Positions 42,565 through 45,498 of a DNA stretch of 45,498 bases are shown piece by piece (the stretch's first letter is position 1; each line of letters opens with the position of its first letter). This stretch comes from Streptomyces sp. NRRL S-31 (GTDB lineage Bacteria > Actinomycetota > Actinomycetes > Streptomycetales > Streptomycetaceae): the NCBI RefSeq assembly GCF_000718775.1, contig NZ_JOCB01000072.1, positions 1 to 45,498 on the forward strand, written 5' to 3'. Made by a program: the position numbers and the translations under genes. The notes under the pieces were generated by a model. It did no database searches, was not told the DNA's origin, and was given only the letters and a program-made list of their open reading frames with translations.

Positions 42565-43518
42565 ATGATCGAGCTGGACGGGCTGACCAAGCGGTACGGC
42601 GAGAAGGTGGCGGTCGACCACCTCACCTTCTCCGTGCGACCGGGTGTGGTGACGGGCTTTCTGGGCCCCAACGGCGCCGGGAAGTCGACGACCATGCGGA
42701 TGATCCTCGGGCTCGACCACCCCACCGCCGGAGACGTCCGCGTCGACGGCCGGCGCTACGACCGGCTCAAGGACCCGCTGACGTACGTCGGCGCCCATCT
42801 GGACGCCAAGGCCGTGCACGGCGGCCGGAGCGCCTACCAGCACCTGCTCTGCCTCGCGCAGAGCAACGGCATCCCGCGGAGCCGGGTGGCCGAGGTGCTG
42901 GAGACCGTCGGGCTCACCGCCGTGGCCCGCATGAAGGCCAAGGGGTTCTCGCTGGGCATGGGGCAGCGGCTGGGGATCGCGGGCGCGCTGCTCGGCGATC
43001 CACGCATCCTGATGTTCGACGAGCCGGTGAACGGGCTCGACCCGGAGGGCATCCACTGGATCAGGAACCTGATGAAGTCGCTGGCCGCGCGGGGCCGGAC
43101 GGTGTTCGTCTCCAGCCACCTGATGAGCGAGATGGCGCTGACCGCCGACCACCTGGTGGTCATCGGGCAGGGACGGCTGCTGGCGGACACCTCCATGGCC
43201 GACTTCATCCGGACGAACTCCCGGTCCTACGTCCGGATCCGCTCCCCGCAGCGCGAGCGGCTGCTCGACGTGCTCCACCAGGCGGGGATCACCGCCGTGG
43301 CGGCGGGCGACGGGGCGCTGGAGGTGGAGGGCGGCAAGACGGAGCAGATCGGCGGGCTGGCCGCGCGGTACGGGCTCGTGCTGCACGAGCTGAGCCCACG
43401 GCAGGCGTCGCTGGAGGAGGCGTTCATGCGGCTGACGGCACAGGCGATGGAGTACCACGCGCAGACCGGGCCCGCCGGGGTCCGGCAGGACTGGGACGCC
43501 GGCTGGAAGGGAGCCTGA
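42565..43518 (+). CDS. ABC transporter ATP-binding protein
   Basis: 317 aa, DrrA/ABC-2 type exporter ATPase. Walker A GPNGAGKST near 35-43, signature FSLGMGQRLGIAGALLGDP, Walker B ILMFDEPVNGLDPEG, and H-loop VFVSSHLMSE. The ~100-residue C-terminal extension is typical of exporter ATPases in this group. There is no Shine-Dalgarno sequence, and a -10-like TAGCGT lies 6 nt before the ATG, so leaderless expression is likely. The permease gene follows after 3 bp. Substrate unknown; drug, lipid or peptide export are the usual options. It is a close paralogue of the ATPase at 44426. Confidence 0.9.
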   Translation: MIELDGLTKRYGEKVAVDHLTFSVRPGVVTGFLGPNGAGKSTTMRMILGLDHPTAGDVRVDGRRYDRLKDPLTYVGAHLDAKAVHGGRSAYQHLLCLAQSNGIPRSRVAEVLETVGLTAVARMKAKGFSLGMGQRLGIAGALLGDPRILMFDEPVNGLDPEGIHWIRNLMKSLAARGRTVFVSSHLMSEMALTADHLVVIGQGRLLADTSMADFIRTNSRSYVRIRSPQRERLLDVLHQAGITAVAAGDGALEVEGGKTEQIGGLAARYGLVLHELSPRQASLEEAFMRLTAQAMEYHAQTGPAGVRQDWDAGWKGA

Positions 43519-43521
43519 ACC

Positions 43522-44295
43522 ATGGCGGCCGTACACGTCATCCGGTCCGAGTGGACCAAGATCCGGTCGGTGGCCTCCACGCTGTGGACGCTGTCGCTGG
43601 CCCTGGTGGTCACCGTCGCCGTCGGGACGCTGGTCTCCGCGCTGTCGGACAGCCGGCTCGGGAACGTGCCCGCGCGCGAGCGGCCGGCCTTCGATCCGAC
43701 GGTGGTCAGCTTCGCGGGCATGACCCTCGGCCAGCTCGCGATGATCGCCTTCGGGGTGCTGGTCGTGTCGAACGAGTACAGCACCGGCATGATCCGGCTC
43801 TCGCTGGCCGCCGTGCCGCGACGCGGGACCTTCCTGTTCGGCAAGGTGGCGGTGGCCACGGCGCCGGCGCTGGCCGTCGGACTGGTCACCAGCTTCGCCG
43901 CGTTCTTCCTGGGCCAGGCCGTGCTCGGCCCCCGCCGGGCCGGCATCGGCGACCCCGGGGTGCTGCGCGCGGTCTGCGGCGGCGGGCTGTACATGGCGCT
44001 GATCGCGGTGTTCTCCATGGGGGTCGCCGCGATGCTGCGCTCACCGATGCTGTCCCTCGGCATCCTGATGCCGTTCTTCTTCCTGGTCTCCAACGTCCTC
44101 GGCAACGTCGACGCCACGAAAAGGATCGGCCGGTTCCTGCCGGACCAGGCGGGCAGCCGGATCATGCAGGTGGTGCCGCGGGCCGGTGACGACACGCCCT
44201 ACGGCCCGTGGGCCGGGCTCGGGATCATGGTGCTGTGGGTGATCGCCGCGCTGGCCGGCGGCTACGTGCTGCTGCGGCGCCGGGACGCCCAGTAG
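43522..44295 (+). CDS. ABC-2 type permease
   Basis: 257 aa with about six hydrophobic segments: TLWTLSLALVVTVAVGTLVSAL, FAGMTLGQLAMIAFGVLVVS, VAVATAPALAVGLVTSFAAF, GGGLYMALIAVFSMGVAAML, SPMLSLGILMPFFFLVSNVL, and LGIMVLWVIAALAGGYVLLR. The start VIRSEWTKIRSVASTLWTL and EYSTGMIRLSLAAVPRRGTF are typical of ABC-2 family subunits in Streptomyces. It forms an exporter with the preceding ATPase. Confidence 0.88.
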   Translation: MAAVHVIRSEWTKIRSVASTLWTLSLALVVTVAVGTLVSALSDSRLGNVPARERPAFDPTVVSFAGMTLGQLAMIAFGVLVVSNEYSTGMIRLSLAAVPRRGTFLFGKVAVATAPALAVGLVTSFAAFFLGQAVLGPRRAGIGDPGVLRAVCGGGLYMALIAVFSMGVAAMLRSPMLSLGILMPFFFLVSNVLGNVDATKRIGRFLPDQAGSRIMQVVPRAGDDTPYGPWAGLGIMVLWVIAALAGGYVLLRRRDAQ

Positions 44296-44425
44296 TCCGG
44301 AATCGTCACCCTCGGGAGGCCACGGCTTTACTTTCTCTTGGCCGGAACCGTCAGCGCCTGGATATCCTCCTAACCCTTACGGGGGCGTGTGCCCTGCTGT
44401 CCTGAACCTCTGATGGGTGCGGAGC

Positions 44426-45498
44426 ATGATCGAGGCTGTCGGCCTGACCAAGCGCTACGGCGACAAGACCGCCGTGTACAACCTTTCCTTCCGGGTGCGG
44501 CCGGGAGCCGTGACCGGCTTCCTGGGGCCGAACGGCTCGGGCAAGTCCACGACGATGCGGATGATCCTCGGGCTGGACAACCCCACCTCCGGGTCGGTCA
44601 CCATCGGCGGCTACCCGTACCGCAAGCTGCCCAACGCCCCCCGGCAGGTAGGCGCGCTGCTCGACGCCAAGGCCGTGCACGGCGGCCGGACCGCCCGCAA
44701 CCACCTGCTGAGCCTCGCCCAGCTGTCGGGCATCCCGGCCCGGCGGGTGGACGAGGTGCTCGGCGTGGTCGGCCTCCAGGGCGTGGCCGGAAAGCGCTCC
44801 AAGGGCTTCTCGCTCGGCATGGGCCAGCGCCTCGGCATCGCCGCCGCGCTGCTCGGCGACCCGCAGGTGCTGCTCTTCGACGAGCCGGTCAACGGCCTCG
44901 ACCCCGAGGGCATCCTCTGGGTCCGCAACCTGATGAAGGCCCTGGCGGCCGAGGGCCGTACGGTCTTCGTCTCCTCCCACCTGATGAGCGAGATGGCGCT
45001 GACCGCCGACCACCTCATCGTCATCGGGCGCGGCCAGCTGCTCGCCGACATGAGCGTGACGGACTTCATCTCGGCCAACTCCGCCGACTTCGCGCGCGTG
45101 CGCACCCCCGACACCGAGCCGCAGCTGCGCGAGAAGTTGTCCGCGGCGCTCACCGAGGCGGGCGGGCACGTGCTGCCCGAGCAGGACGGCGCGCTCCGGG
45201 TGACCGGGCTGCCGCTGCCGCGCATCAGCGACCTCGCGCACGAGGCGGACGTCCGGCTGTGGGAGCTGTCCCCGCACCAGGCGTCGCTGGAGGAGGCGTA
45301 CATGCGGATGACGCAGGGCGCCGTGGACTACCGCTCGACCGCCGACCAGAAGGCGGGCCTCCAGCAGCCGCTGCCGCCCGGCGCCCAGCCGCCCGCGCCG
45401 GTCCCCGGCCAGGGCCAGCCCGGCTGGTACGCCCCGCCGCCGCCCCAGCAGGGCGGCCGGCCCTTCGCGATGCCGGCCCCGCCCGCGGGCCCTTACGG
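44426..45498 (+). CDS. ABC transporter ATP-binding protein, second paralogue (cut by window end)
   Basis: The frame runs from ATG 44426 (GGAG 2-5 nt upstream) past base 45498; at least 357 codons are visible. The core closely parallels the ATPase at 42565: GPNGSGKST Walker A, the same LDAKAVHGGR segment, FSLGMGQRLGIAAALLGDP, LLFDEPVNGLDPEG, and VSSHLMSEMALTADHL. It differs in a Pro/Gln/Gly-rich C-terminal tail (from about 310, with PPPPQQGGRPF) that is still open at the edge. The 130-bp gap before it contains its own promoter region. Its permease should lie beyond the window. Confidence 0.88.
   Translation, partial: MIEAVGLTKRYGDKTAVYNLSFRVRPGAVTGFLGPNGSGKSTTMRMILGLDNPTSGSVTIGGYPYRKLPNAPRQVGALLDAKAVHGGRTARNHLLSLAQLSGIPARRVDEVLGVVGLQGVAGKRSKGFSLGMGQRLGIAAALLGDPQVLLFDEPVNGLDPEGILWVRNLMKALAAEGRTVFVSSHLMSEMALTADHLIVIGRGQLLADMSVTDFISANSADFARVRTPDTEPQLREKLSAALTEAGGHVLPEQDGALRVTGLPLPRISDLAHEADVRLWELSPHQASLEEAYMRMTQGAVDYRSTADQKAGLQQPLPPGAQPPAPVPGQGQPGWYAPPPPQQGGRPFAMPAPPAGPY

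Noticed and set aside
1..45498. CRISPR arrays, tRNA/rRNA genes, integrases or phage genes
   Set aside because: None seen. The only repeats are the 250-bp duplication, the 18-bp minisatellite, the 66-bp palindromic element and the operators listed.

Overview
This is chromosomal DNA of a Streptomyces. GC content is very high with strong third-position G/C, GTG starts are frequent, and the genes are the ones found in a conserved core segment of that genus. From memory, the order treS-mak-glgB, pfkA, pta-ackA, pyk, icmA, absC, meaB, thiolase, mce, scy, filP matches the S. coelicolor region around SCO5442 down to SCO5395. No database was consulted. I see no tRNA, rRNA, CRISPR, prophage or intact insertion sequence.

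Layout. 1-4156: end of the GlgE-type alpha-glucan operon (treS, maltokinase, branching enzyme). 4230-7299: a secreted CAP protein and a HelD-like RNA polymerase recycling ATPase. Its 5' region faces a short, previously unannotated transcription unit (7275-7413) with a near-consensus promoter and a textbook terminator. 7441-9881: a DHA2-type MFS exporter divergent from its TetR regulator, with three copies of one operator between them. 10071-13955: C4-dicarboxylate carrier divergent from a CitA/DcuS-type two-component system. 14051-14955: a membrane protein and a doubtful small ORF coupled to it. 15197-21228: a glycolysis/acetate block with phosphofructokinase facing pta-ackA and pyruvate kinase. 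21326-24167: an envelope cluster (DUF6230, DUF6114, long Ser/Gly-rich secreted protein). 24790-26584: CnoX-like thioredoxin-TPR protein and a TetR. 26668-30424: isobutyryl-CoA mutase large subunit, two DUF3817 proteins, a MarR and an MTH1187 protein. 30601-33266: three tandem AIM24 paralogues followed by absC. 33267-34196: non-coding DNA with a 250-bp tandem duplication and an 18-bp minisatellite. 34197-37052: meaB, acetyl-CoA acetyltransferase and methylmalonyl-CoA epimerase. 37259-42259: scy and filP, the polar-growth coiled-coil proteins. 42565-45498: ABC exporter genes, the last one cut by the window edge.

How the genes fit together. Much of the window handles storage carbon and the acyl-CoA pool: trehalose/maltose-1-phosphate to glycogen; PFK and PYK; Pta-AckA exchanging acetyl-CoA and acetate; thiolase, Mce, MeaB and IcmA feeding butyryl-, isobutyryl- and methylmalonyl-CoA pools used in central and polyketide metabolism. 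Scy and FilP organise the hyphal tip, and AbsC is a pleiotropic regulator of antibiotic production.

Points most worth checking: the small RNA convergent with helD; a palindromic element whose end coincides with the stop codons of two unrelated genes; the triple operator at 9164-9227; a 24-bp near-palindrome on the icmA promoter; the structured leader upstream of the DUF6230 cluster; and the three-gene AIM24 operon.
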